22,067 nucleotides of DNA from JABDQZ01 sp050049775 (GCA_050049775.1 JASFVP010000058.1:1-22067); one strand, 5' to 3'. Counted from the first letter of the stretch, positions 1 through 7,253 are shown. Program-made: numbers and translations. The notes: generated by a model not told the origin, from the letters alone.

Positions 1-406
1 GCACACCGGCCTGCTCCAGCCACAACGGCAACATGATGATCAGTGCGATCAGCAACGGCGCAAAGCCGTTGACGAAGGCGATCAGCACCGGCACCCAGCG
101 CGCCGCCAGTCCTTGGGCGGTCTGTTCCAGGTCAGCCACCACGGCGTGTTCGAGTTCACGCAATTCCTTTTCGCGTTCCGCCGCTTCGCTGACATAGGCG
201 CTGGCCAGGCCGCTGACGGTCAGCGCAATCGCCGCACCCAGGCAGGCGCTGAGAATCACCGAGATCGCGACGCCACCGCTGCTGTAAAAGCCCATGGTCA
301 GTCCCAGCATGGTGAGGGCGCCGTCAAAGCCGTTGGTGACAAAATAGCGCCGCGCAATCTTGTGAGCGTGGCTGAGCTGGAGCAGCAGGCGCAGTTGACG
401 AAGCAT
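1..406 (-). CDS. VIT1/CCC1-family membrane protein (partial, C-terminus off window)
   Basis: Reading the minus strand from ATG at 406 gives 135 codons before the window edge. The N-terminal segment (MLRQLRLLLQLSHAHKIARR) is followed by YFVTNGFDGALTMLGLTMGF, the opening signature of the VIT1/CCC1 family of vacuolar iron/manganese transporter-like proteins. Two hydrophobic segments cover about residues 28-64. An acidic/charged stretch (EAAEREKELRELEHA, about 72-86) follows, at the place where family members carry a cytosolic metal-binding segment, and then another membrane segment starts. It lies 12 bases downstream of the DUF211 gene and is probably co-transcribed with it. The substrate (Fe, Mn or other) cannot be told from the sequence. 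Family membership is a confident guess from motif order; the transport role is inference. Confidence 0.75.
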   Translation of the reverse strand, partial: MLRQLRLLLQLSHAHKIARRYFVTNGFDGALTMLGLTMGFYSSGGVAISVILSACLGAAIALTVSGLASAYVSEAAEREKELRELEHAVVADLEQTAQGLAARWVPVLIAFVNGFAPLLIALIIMLPLWLEQAGV

Positions 407-418
407 GCGGCGGTGTTA

Positions 419-697
419 TCAATCGGTGGCTGTTGCCGGGCTGATGACTTCCACCTCATCGATGCTGTGCACCGAGGCGCCGAGTTCACGGATGCTGGCG
501 ACGATGTCGTCGTAAGGAATGTTATCGCCTTCCAGCGTGACCACCGTGGTCTCGGTTTTTTCATCCATTTCGGTCACCACCACCTGGACGCAGATACCAC
601 TGTGCTGCTTGGCCAGCGTGCTGGCGAATTCCAGTACATTCGGTTGGTGCGGTTTGAGCACGTCCAGCACCACACGCTTGATCTGCACCATGCTCAT
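419..697 (-). CDS. DUF211 family protein
   Basis: This 92-residue protein starts MSMVQIKRVVLDVLKPHQPN and contains LEGDNIPYDDIVASIRELGASVHSIDEVEV, which I recognise as the DUF211 (Pfam PF02680) pattern, a small ferredoxin-like-fold family first seen in archaea. No biochemical function is established that I know of. An in-frame ATG farther upstream (757) would put the start inside the preceding gene. I chose 697 because the family begins with a similar short lead-in and because this ATG overlaps the stop of the preceding small gene (ATGA, 4 bases), a typical coupled start. It is followed closely by a VIT/CCC1 membrane protein, so a role in handling or sensing the transported metal is possible but is inference. 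Confidence 0.8.
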   Translation of the reverse strand: MSMVQIKRVVLDVLKPHQPNVLEFASTLAKQHSGICVQVVVTEMDEKTETTVVTLEGDNIPYDDIVASIRELGASVHSIDEVEVISPATATD

Positions 698-807
698 GTA
701 CCGACCGATTGGGCGATCAGCAGGCCGACAATCGCGACCAGCAGGACAATCACCCATTTCAGGTGATGCGCGATGTTGTGCAGTAATTGTTTGGTTTCTT
801 CATCCAT
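694..807 (-). CDS. 37-residue single-pass membrane peptide
   Basis: A short open frame encodes MDEETKQLLHNIAHHLKW followed by one strongly hydrophobic helix (VIVLLVAIVGLLIAQSVGT). Its stop overlaps the DUF211 start by ATGA, so the two are translationally coupled, which is the main argument that it is real. Longer in-frame starts exist (for example 849) but give an N-terminus without features. The ribosome site before 807 is weak (GGTAG). I do not recognise a named family. It could be a membrane anchor or accessory peptide for the DUF211/VIT pair; that is inference. Confidence 0.5.
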   Translation of the reverse strand: MDEETKQLLHNIAHHLKWVIVLLVAIVGLLIAQSVGT

Positions 808-974
808 GGCGACTACCTGTTGCAGTGTCTTTGTTACTATCAACATTACCGGGTTCAACCCGCTTTGAGAAGACTCGGGAGAGGACTTTGCCAATCCGCC
901 TGGCGCCGAAAGCCAGGTTGATCTGAACTATGCTTGCTAAAGCGGCCAACGACCAAGGCCGGCCTGGAAAATTT

Positions 975-2816
975 ATGTCATCAAGTCGCAACAACAGCAT
1001 CGATACGCCGATTGCCGCACACATCTGGCAAAGCAAGTATCGCCTCGTGGTCGATGGCGTGCCGCAGGAAGACCGCATTGAAGACAGCTGGCGGCGTGTT
1101 GCCGACAGCCTGGCGGCGGTCGAGCCAACGGACCAGTCGCAGTGGGCGGAAGCCTTTTATCGCATTCTCGAAGATTTCCGTTTTCTGCCGGGTGGGCGCA
1201 TTCTCGCCGGCGCGGGCACCGGCCGGCGCGTGACGCTGTTTAACTGCTTTGTCATGGGCGTTATCGACGACCGCATGGAAAGCATCTTCGAGCATCTCAA
1301 GCAGGGTGCGCTGACCATGCAGGCCGGCGGCGGTACCGGCTATGATTTTTCCAACCTGCGGCCGCGCAACAGCATCGCGCACGCCAGCGGTCGCATCGCT
1401 TCCGGGCCGGTGTCGTTCATGCGCATCTGGGATGCGATGTGCGCGACCATCCTGTCGACCGGCGCACGCCGTGGCGCGATGATCGCCAGCCTGCGCTGTG
1501 ATCATCCCGACATCGAACACTTCATCGATGCCAAACGCACCGCGGGCGAGTTACAGCATTTCAACCTGTCGGTGCAGGTCAGCGATGCCTTCATGCAGGC
1601 GGTCGAAAAGGATGAATCCTGGCCGTTGCTGTTTCCAGCCGACAGCCTGGATGCCAGCCATGGCAGTGAAACCGTCCTGCGTCGCTGGAGCGGCCGCCAT
1701 GGCGAAGTATCGTGCCGCGTGGTCGATCGTGTACCGGCACGCCGGCTGTGGCAGAAAATCATGTCCGCCGCCTACGATACCGCCGAACCCGGTGTGCTGT
1801 TTGTCGATCGCATCAACCAACTCAACAACCTGGCTTATCGTGAGCAGATCACCACCACCAACCCCTGTGGCGAGATTCCGCTGCCGCCATACGGGGCCTG
1901 CGATCTCGGCTCGATCAACCTGACGCGTTTTGTGCTGCAGCCGTTCAGCAATGATGCGCGCATGGATCTCGATGCGATTGCCGATACGGTCCGGGTGGCG
2001 GTGCGTTTGCTCGACAATGTCATCGATGCGTCGAAATTCCCGTTGCCGGAACAGGCCGAACAGGCGCACGGTTCGCGCCGCATCGGGCTCGGCGTCACCG
2101 GCCTGGCCGATGCGCTGATCATGCTGGGTCTGCATTACGACAGTGATGCCGCACGCGAGCAGGCGCGGCAGATCATGCAAATCATTTGTCACAAGGCCTA
2201 CCGTGCCTCAATCGAACTGGCGCAGGAAAAAGGTGCGTTTCCGTTTCTGGAGCGCGACGCCTATCTGCAAGGCCGCTTCATCGCCGAGCTGCCGCAGGAC
2301 ATTCGCGACGCCATCGCCAGCCACGGTATCCGTAACAGTCATCTGCTGGCGATTGCGCCAACCGGCACCATCAGCCTGCTGGCCGGCAATGTTTCCAGCG
2401 GCATCGAACCGGTGTTTGATTTCAGCCATCAGCGGCGTGTGCTCAATCGCGCCGGTGAATACGAAAGCTTTGCGGTAAGCGATTACGCCTATCGCCACTG
2501 GCAGGCTGCTGAGGACAAACCGCTGTCGGCTTATTTTGTCGATGCGCGCGCCTTGCCGCCGGCGGCGCACTTGAGCATGCAGGCGGTCCTGCAGCCGTTT
2601 GTCGACAACGCCATTTCCAAAACCATCAATGTGCCGGCGGATTATCCGTTTGAGGATTTCAGCCAGCTGTACAGCATGGCTTTCCGGGCGGGCCTGAAAG
2701 GTTGCACCAGTTACCGGCCCACGGCGCTGCGCGGTGAAATCCTGGTGGCAGGTGGCCAGGACGAGGAGGGTATGCAGGCGTCGCATTGCTGCAGCATCGA
2801 GCGTGAAGCGGACTGA
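975..2816 (+). CDS. nrdJ: Class II (adenosylcobalamin-dependent) ribonucleoside-diphosphate reductase
   Basis: The product (613 residues from the chosen start) reduces ribonucleotides to deoxyribonucleotides with a B12-derived radical, independent of oxygen. Visible RNR alpha-chain landmarks in order are: NCFVMG (Cys91, first redox cysteine), GGGTGYDFSNLRP, NLSVQVSDAFM, TTNPCGEIPL (Cys298 thiyl-radical cysteine with Glu300), GACDLGSINL (Cys309, second redox cysteine), APTGTIS and GCTSYRP. The C-terminus ends in a CC pair (605-606), probably the shuttle cysteines that re-reduce the active site. There is no NrdB-type gene nearby, consistent with class II. I place the start at ATG 975, with GGAA eight bases ahead, rather than at ATG 930, which has no ribosome site. 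A 6-bp hairpin (899-917) lies in the presumed leader. The gene is divergent from the DUF211 operon, and its stop codon is the first arm of a large foldback. Confidence 0.9.
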   Translation: MSSSRNNSIDTPIAAHIWQSKYRLVVDGVPQEDRIEDSWRRVADSLAAVEPTDQSQWAEAFYRILEDFRFLPGGRILAGAGTGRRVTLFNCFVMGVIDDRMESIFEHLKQGALTMQAGGGTGYDFSNLRPRNSIAHASGRIASGPVSFMRIWDAMCATILSTGARRGAMIASLRCDHPDIEHFIDAKRTAGELQHFNLSVQVSDAFMQAVEKDESWPLLFPADSLDASHGSETVLRRWSGRHGEVSCRVVDRVPARRLWQKIMSAAYDTAEPGVLFVDRINQLNNLAYREQITTTNPCGEIPLPPYGACDLGSINLTRFVLQPFSNDARMDLDAIADTVRVAVRLLDNVIDASKFPLPEQAEQAHGSRRIGLGVTGLADALIMLGLHYDSDAAREQARQIMQIICHKAYRASIELAQEKGAFPFLERDAYLQGRFIAELPQDIRDAIASHGIRNSHLLAIAPTGTISLLAGNVSSGIEPVFDFSHQRRVLNRAGEYESFAVSDYAYRHWQAAEDKPLSAYFVDARALPPAAHLSMQAVLQPFVDNAISKTINVPADYPFEDFSQLYSMAFRAGLKGCTSYRPTALRGEILVAGGQDEEGMQASHCCSIEREAD

Positions 2817-2934
2817 AAAAGCCTCAGGCGGCACGATACGGCGTTAAAATCTTGCTCAAAATGCTCATTTACTTTTTGTAAACTGCGCTTTTTCGCAAGA
2901 TTTTGCCTTGTCTCGCACCACCTGAGACTTTTTT
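2816..2934. repeat. Long imperfect foldback element after nrdJ (probable bidirectional terminator)
   Basis: This stretch is an imperfect inverted repeat about 119 bases long. The outer arms are AAAAAGCCTCAGG (2816-2828) and CCTGAGACTTTTT (2921-2933), with one mismatch. Inner arms share AAAATCTTGC and its complement GCAAGATTTT. The tip is TTTAC-TTTTT-GTAAA (2868-2882). Poly-A on the left and poly-T on the right would give a U-tail for transcripts from either direction. It begins at the nrdJ stop codon. The size and mosaic mismatches are more like a dispersed palindromic element than a minimal terminator. Confidence 0.75.
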
Positions 2935-3115
2935 CGGTATTTGCCAAATTGTGGCTATAACGCGCTTCTATTGCATTTGGCATCTGTATAAAAAATGCTG
3001 AACTCGGCGCGGCGTCAATGGTCTTAGAATGGAACAACAGAATCAAACAGTGTCGACAGGCTGACATTGGATCGCCGCGGCGCAGACATTCCATCACACA
3101 TCAGGTTTTTTCTTC

Positions 3116-4300
3116 ATGATATTCAACGGTCTATTCGAATTATCCGTTACAGGTTACATCCTGCTGACACTGGCTTTGACCCACATCACCATTGTTTCTG
3201 TCACCGTCTTTTTACACCGCCACCAGGCGCACCGCGCGCTGGAACTGCATCCGCTGTTGAGCCATTTTTTCCGCTTCTGGCTGTGGCTCACCACCGGTAT
3301 GGTGACGCGCGAGTGGGTGGCGATTCATCGCAAGCATCACGCCATGTGCGAAACCGACGCCGATCCGCACAGCCCGCAGACACGCGGCCTGCGCAAGGTG
3401 TTGTGGCAGGGTGCCGAGTTGTACCGCGCTGAGTCCGCCAACGACGAAACGCTCGACAAATATGGCCGCGGCACACCGGATGACTGGCTCGAACGCCATA
3501 TCTACGGCCGCTACAATTTTCTCGGCGTGACCCTGCTGGCGATTATCCAGTTGGTGTTGTTCGGTCCGGCCGGCCTGGCCATGTGGGCGGTGCAGATGAT
3601 CTGGATTCCGTTCTGGGCTGCCGGCGTCATCAACGGCATCGGTCACTACTGGGGTTATCGCAATTTCGACATCAACAATGCCGCCACCAACATTCTGCCG
3701 TGGGGCATTCTCATCGGTGGTGAGGAGTTGCATAACAATCACCATGCGTTTGCCAGCTCGGCCAAACTGTCGAACCGCTGGTGGGAGTTTGACATCGGCT
3801 GGTTTTATATCCGCCTGTTTTCCCTGTTTGGCCTGGCCGACGTCAAGAAAGTTGCGCCGCAACGCACCTTGGTGCCGGAGCGCCCGCAACTCGACATCGA
3901 ATCGATCAAGGCGCTGACCGTGAACCGCTTGCAGCTGTTCTCGGATTACCGCCGCAAGGTAATGCGCCCGGTATTCCGCGAGGAAATCCGCCATGCCAGT
4001 CGGCCGTTGCGCCGCCTGTATCGTTATGGACGCAAGCTGGCGCGCCGTGATCAGGCCCTGCTCAGCGAAGCCGATCAGAAGCAGCTGGACGACGTGCTGG
4101 CCCGCAGCAGTACACTGGAAACGGTCTATCAGTACAAGCTGCGCCTGCAGCAGATCTGGGAACCGCATTTCGGCAATTACGCCAAACGCCTTGAAGCACT
4201 CAAGCAGTGGTGCGCACAGGCGGAAAGCAGTGGTGTTGCCGCGCTGGAATCCTTCGCCCATCTGGTGCGGCGCTACAGCCTGACGCCGGCCGCGGTGTAA
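3116..4300 (+). CDS. Acyl-CoA/acyl-lipid delta-9-type fatty acid desaturase
   Basis: This 394-residue membrane di-iron desaturase introduces a double bond into a saturated acyl chain. All three histidine boxes are present and correctly spaced: HRHQAH (34-39), HRKHH (71-75) and HNNHH (206-210), plus the extra GHYWGYRNF histidine (177). Hydrophobic spans lie at about 10-33, 46-62 and 135-175. After residue 250 there is a soluble, basic, helical C-terminal half, as in the DesA-type proteins of Pseudomonas and relatives, which have about this length. The substrate (phospholipid acyl or acyl-CoA) cannot be decided here. The ATG at 3116 is preceded by AGG about 12 bases upstream, a loose ribosome site. 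It sits after the foldback and ahead of slyB. Confidence 0.88.
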   Translation: MIFNGLFELSVTGYILLTLALTHITIVSVTVFLHRHQAHRALELHPLLSHFFRFWLWLTTGMVTREWVAIHRKHHAMCETDADPHSPQTRGLRKVLWQGAELYRAESANDETLDKYGRGTPDDWLERHIYGRYNFLGVTLLAIIQLVLFGPAGLAMWAVQMIWIPFWAAGVINGIGHYWGYRNFDINNAATNILPWGILIGGEELHNNHHAFASSAKLSNRWWEFDIGWFYIRLFSLFGLADVKKVAPQRTLVPERPQLDIESIKALTVNRLQLFSDYRRKVMRPVFREEIRHASRPLRRLYRYGRKLARRDQALLSEADQKQLDDVLARSSTLETVYQYKLRLQQIWEPHFGNYAKRLEALKQWCAQAESSGVAALESFAHLVRRYSLTPAAV

Positions 4301-4339
4301 ACAGGCTTGTGAATTTCAACATGCAGTGAGGAAATCAGT

Positions 4340-4804
4340 ATGAACAGGATTATTGCAATCATCGTATTAATGGCCAGCAGTGTGGTGCTGCTCGGCGGGT
4401 GCGCCAGCAGCCTCGAAGGTGATGTCTACTCACGTGACGAGGCACGCAAGCCGCAAATCGTGCGCATGGGCACCATCGAAGCGCTGCGCCCGGTGCGCAT
4501 TGAAGGCACCAAAACACCGATCGGTTCCGGTGCCGGCGCCGTGGTCGGCGGTATTGCCGGCAGCGGTGTTGGTGGTGGGCGTGGCAAGGCAGTTGCCGCC
4601 GTGATCGGCGCGGTCGCCGGTGGTATGGCCGGTGCTGCGATCGAGGAAGGCATCACTCGCACCCAAGGCGTGGAAATCACCGTGCGCGAAGACAGTGGCA
4701 TTACGCGTGCCTATGTTCAGGCCGTTAGTGAGGGTGAGATTTTTCGGGTTGGTGAGCGGGTGCGAATTATGCTGGTGAATGGGAATGCTCGTGTTGCACA
4801 CTAG
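4340..4804 (+). CDS. slyB: SlyB-family glycine-zipper outer-membrane lipoprotein
   Basis: The 154-residue product has a type II signal peptide with lipobox LGGC, so Cys21 is the likely lipidated residue. The mature part carries GDVYSRDEA and GTIEALRPVRIEG, then a glycine-zipper double helix (about 62-103, GSGAGAVVGGIAGSGVGG and VIGAVAGGMAGAAIEEG), then TQGVEITVRED and a C-terminal VGERVRI beta segment. This order and length match SlyB (155 residues in E. coli), which surrounds and stabilises outer-membrane proteins under envelope stress. GAGGAAA precedes the ATG. The gene is 39 bases after the desaturase, so co-transcription is possible. It is closed by a clear terminator. Confidence 0.85.
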   Translation: MNRIIAIIVLMASSVVLLGGCASSLEGDVYSRDEARKPQIVRMGTIEALRPVRIEGTKTPIGSGAGAVVGGIAGSGVGGGRGKAVAAVIGAVAGGMAGAAIEEGITRTQGVEITVREDSGITRAYVQAVSEGEIFRVGERVRIMLVNGNARVAH

Positions 4805-4830
4805 CTGGTTAGTGGCAATGTGAAACAGGG

Positions 4831-4854
4831 AAGCCGGCGTAAGTCGGCTTTTTT
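4831..4854 (+). terminator. Rho-independent terminator after slyB
   Basis: AAGCCG (4831-4836) and CGGCTT (4845-4850) form a 6-bp stem with an 8-base loop, running straight into TTTTTT. It lies 27 bases after the slyB stop on the same strand. Confidence 0.8.
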
Positions 4855-4921
4855 GTGCGTGCTCCATTGTGGTGGTATGAATCATCCCCTGTACTGAAAG
4901 CAGCCTGGTAAATTTTCTCTT

Positions 4922-5102
4922 GTTCTTTTGCCGGCAAAAGAACCAAAACCGTCTTCCCCCTGTTTTGGCTTCACGTTGTTCAGCGGCATGCGTCACTTGT
5001 CAGTCAGGCGAACGAAAAGAACTCGCGATTTATAATCGCTCAGACACCTTTTCGTTTTTTCCGCCTGCCTTCCGGCGTGACGCATCAAAACAGAGGGGAA
5101 GC
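4922..5102. repeat. Nested-foldback repeat, copy 1
   Basis: It begins with a perfect 22-bp palindrome (4922-4943; half-site GTTCTTTTGCC). It continues into a 149-bp segment (4953-5101) that pairs with itself in successive layers. CTTCCCCC+TGTTTTG pairs with CAAAACAGAGGGGAAG (5086-5101, one bulged base). ATGCGTCAC (4988-4996) pairs with GTGACGCAT (5077-5085). CAGGCG (5005-5010) pairs with CGCCTG (5062-5067). AACGAAAAG (5011-5019) pairs with CTTTTCGTT (5048-5056). GCGATT (5025-5030) pairs with AATCGC (5034-5039). A second copy follows at 5458. Open frames through it are not conserved between copies, so it is non-coding. Confidence 0.85.
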
Positions 5103-5193
5103 TTGGTGGTTGATCAGCGACCTATCTCTAAATCAACTCTTTTGTGTTGCATAAAACGGAAACAAAATGACAAGGGGGTTTGGTATTCAACTT

Positions 5194-5377
5194 ATCACCC
5201 TTCTCCGACTCCAGCCCACCGAGCCGCGCAGAAGACTGCTGGGTAAAGGCCGAGCATGTTTGAGCGTAGCGAGTTTGCGAGGACTCAGCAGGCTTTGAGC
5301 AGTGAGGGCAGCCGCAGGCTGGGCTGGTGGAGGAAGTGCCTTTGGTTACTTTGTGCGAAAACAAAGTAACAAGAAAC
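5194..5377. repeat. Second repeat module ending in a perfect hairpin
   Basis: This module starts TCACCCTTCTCCGACTCCAG and carries a CAGCC-gca-GGCTG hairpin (5309-5321). It ends in GTTACTTTGT (5345-5354) and ACAAAGTAAC (5361-5370), a perfect 10-bp stem with loop GCGAAA. Only its first 30 bases or so recur after copy 2 (5652-5682), where the similarity stops. It resembles the right half of a composite intergenic repeat whose left half is the nested foldback. No gene is supported in it. Confidence 0.55.
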
Positions 5378-5457
5378 ATTTTACTGAAGTTTAAATTTTC
5401 GACGCAGTGTCATGAATAATCCATGCACAAAAACGCAGACTCGCAAATGTCCTCTTC

Positions 5458-5637
5458 GTTCTTTTGCCGGCAAAAGAACCAAAACCGTCTTCCCCCTGTT
5501 TTGGCTTCACGTTGTTCAGCACCTGCGTCACTTGTCAGTCAGGCGAACGAAAAGAACTCGCGATTGACAATCGCTCAAACACCTTTTCGTTTTTCTCGCC
5601 TGCCTTCTGGCGTGATGCATCAAAACAGAGGGGAAGC
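5458..5637. repeat. Nested-foldback repeat, copy 2
   Basis: This copy is about 94% identical to the one at 4922-5102 (about nine substitutions and one single-base deletion, counted by eye). The 22-bp palindrome (5458-5479) and the outer arms are unchanged. In the apical hairpin the stem GCGATT/AATCGC is intact while its three-base loop changes from TAT to GAC. In the TGCGTCAC arm the right partner changes to GTGATGCA, which on the plus-strand RNA is a G-U wobble. The differences therefore fall mostly where pairing is not disturbed. Confidence 0.85.
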
Positions 5638-5702
5638 AGGGTGCTTAATTCGTCACCCTTCTCTGGCTTCCAGCCCGCTGAGCTGTTGAGAAAATGGTAG
5701 AA

Positions 5703-5738
5703 AAATGGGGCCAGAGTTAATTTTCTCTGACCCCATTT
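5703..5738. terminator. TGGGG/CCCCA palindrome at the 3' end of the orphan gene
   Basis: AAATGGGGCCAGAG (5703-5716) pairs with CTCTGACCCCATTT (5725-5738), 14 bp with one C-A mismatch and an 8-base loop. It ends on the stop codon of the minus-strand orphan gene and may terminate it. The motif is like the TGGGGTCAGAG palindromes I associate with REP/IS200-type elements in gammaproteobacteria. No transposase is visible here. Confidence 0.6.
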
Positions 5739-6483
5739 ACTCTTCTTTATCCTCAATACGAATGAACCAAGGGATGTTTATTTCATTAAACATCGGAATG
5801 TTCATTAAAGTTATCGCTTCTAGGTTGTCTTTGACTTTTAATTCAGAATGAATGTCTATAAATGCGCACATAAATTGATGTGAGAATGAAAGCATAAGTT
5901 TAGAAACCCGATTAAGTTCTACTACGATGCGATCAAACAATAGAGACCAGTCAGTGCTTCCACAGGATTTTAGCAATGAATAGGAAGCAATTACTTCAGA
6001 TGCGTAATATAGAGAATTCCCCCGAGTTTGATGCAGGAATATTTCTAGATCATCTGGGATGTTAGAAAAGTCTTCACTGAAGTTGTTATTTGAGTAGTGG
6101 AAAGAATGATTATTTCTTATTTTGTTTACAATATTCGAATTACCAAAGTACTTCTTGATTTCATTAAGAGTCTCGTTTGTCTTTTTATCGAAAGAACCTA
6201 TGTATTTTTGGGAATACTTTTGAGATAAAAAAGCAGTTCTTATGAGTTCATTTGCTTCATTTAATTTTCCTGCCATCATTCGATAATAAAAAAACGCCAG
6301 CGTAATTTGTCCTTTGGTTATATGGTCTAGTTCATTTGAAAAATCGCTGCACCATATTATCTGTTTACTCAAGATATTAATTTCATTTGCGACGTGCCCA
6401 AGAGCAAAGAAGAAAGAACGTTCAGCCTTGTCAATCTTATTCAACTCGGCCTTGTTAAATTTATGTTTGTATAATTGATCCAT
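5737..6483 (-). CDS. A+T-rich hypothetical protein with HEPN-like R-x5-H motif
   Basis: I do not recognise the family of this 248-residue protein. It is soluble, with no signal peptide or clear membrane helix, rich in Asn, Lys, Ile, Phe and Ser, and predicted mostly helical by eye. Residues 121-130 read KIRNNHSFHY: Arg123, His126 and His129 fit the R(N/D)x4H pattern of HEPN RNases, and the surrounding helical character would suit. Base composition is far more A+T-rich than any neighbour and the codon use differs accordingly, suggesting horizontal acquisition. Its ATG lies 22 bases after the stop of the VIT gene on the same strand, with only a weak ribosome site. It ends in the TGGGG palindrome. 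A defence or toxin role would be inference from one motif only. Confidence 0.65.
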   Translation of the reverse strand: MDQLYKHKFNKAELNKIDKAERSFFFALGHVANEINILSKQIIWCSDFSNELDHITKGQITLAFFYYRMMAGKLNEANELIRTAFLSQKYSQKYIGSFDKKTNETLNEIKKYFGNSNIVNKIRNNHSFHYSNNNFSEDFSNIPDDLEIFLHQTRGNSLYYASEVIASYSLLKSCGSTDWSLLFDRIVVELNRVSKLMLSFSHQFMCAFIDIHSELKVKDNLEAITLMNIPMFNEINIPWFIRIEDKEE

Positions 6484-6505
6484 TGGCTCGCTATCGCATC
6501 CTTAA

Positions 6506-7195
6506 TTACGCCACCACACCAAATATCCTCCCAACCACCGCCGTTAACGCCATCGCCAACGCCCCCCAGAATGTCACTCTGACGGCTCCCTTGAACATGG
6601 ATGCACCACCAGCCTGAGCCGCGATGCTGCCAAGCACTGCGAGAAATGCCAGTGACAGTATCGCGACGATGGGAATGATCTGTTCGAGTGTGGCGAACCA
6701 GGCGCTGAGCAGGGGCAGGGCGGCGCCGATAGTGAAGGTGGTGGCTGATGACAGTGCGGCCTGTACCGGGCGTGCGCGGCCGTGTTCGACAATGCCGATT
6801 TCGTCCCGGGCGTGCGCGCCAAGCGCATCGTGGGCCATGAGCTGGGTTGCGACGACTCGGGCCAGTTCCGGGGCCAGACCGCGTTCTTCGTAGATTTCGG
6901 CGAGTTCCTGCTTTTCCAGTTCCGGCCTTTCTTTCAGCGCTTTGCGTTCGATCTCGAGATCAGCTTTTTCGGTATCGGACTGTGAGCTGACAGATACGTA
7001 CTCACCGGCGGCCATCGACATCGCACCGGCGACCAGCCCGGCAAGGCCGGCGAGCAGGATTTCTTCCTGTGTGGTGTTGGCCGCGGCGACTCCGATGATC
7101 AGGCTGGCAGTGGAGACAATGCCGTCGTTTGCGCCGAGCACGGCGGCGCGCAGCCAGCCGACACGATGTGCTTTGTGATGTTCTGCATGGGTCAT
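6506..7195 (-). CDS. VIT1/CCC1-family iron/manganese transporter-like protein
   Basis: This 229-residue membrane protein has the family opening GWLRAAVLGANDGIVSTASLIIGVAAA and the second-helix signature GLAGLVAGAMSMAAGEYVSVSSQSD. A charged cytosolic stretch (about 75-118, rich in Glu, Lys and Arg, with ELEKQELAEIYEERGL) corresponds to the metal-binding segment. Three C-terminal helices follow (about 145-175, 177-196 and 203-228). It is full length and distinct from the partial family member at 1-406. The likely role is export of Fe2+ or Mn2+ from the cytoplasm; the substrate is not readable from the sequence. It starts 52 bases downstream of the antiporter gene on the same strand and may share its transcript. 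Confidence 0.87.
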   Translation of the reverse strand: MTHAEHHKAHRVGWLRAAVLGANDGIVSTASLIIGVAAANTTQEEILLAGLAGLVAGAMSMAAGEYVSVSSQSDTEKADLEIERKALKERPELEKQELAEIYEERGLAPELARVVATQLMAHDALGAHARDEIGIVEHGRARPVQAALSSATTFTIGAALPLLSAWFATLEQIIPIVAILSLAFLAVLGSIAAQAGGASMFKGAVRVTFWGALAMALTAVVGRIFGVVA

Positions 7196-7253
7196 GTGCT
7201 ATCTCGCTTTGCGTATTACAGCCGGCAGTGGAGACGCCAGCATAGCATGTCCG

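Noticed and set aside
808..974. B12 riboswitch or NrdR box in front of the class II reductase.
   Set aside because: I found no B12-box-like or NrdR-box-like sequence in the leader; only a simple 6-bp hairpin at 899-917.
2711..3097. Minus-strand 128-codon open frame covering the nrdJ end and the foldback.
   Set aside because: It overlaps the certain nrdJ 3' end and the inverted repeat and has no recognisable protein pattern.
4920..5700. Open frames of 78-108 codons through the nested-foldback repeats.
   Set aside because: The frame is lost between the two copies by a one-base deletion, while base pairing is preserved; no ribosome sites or protein-like features.
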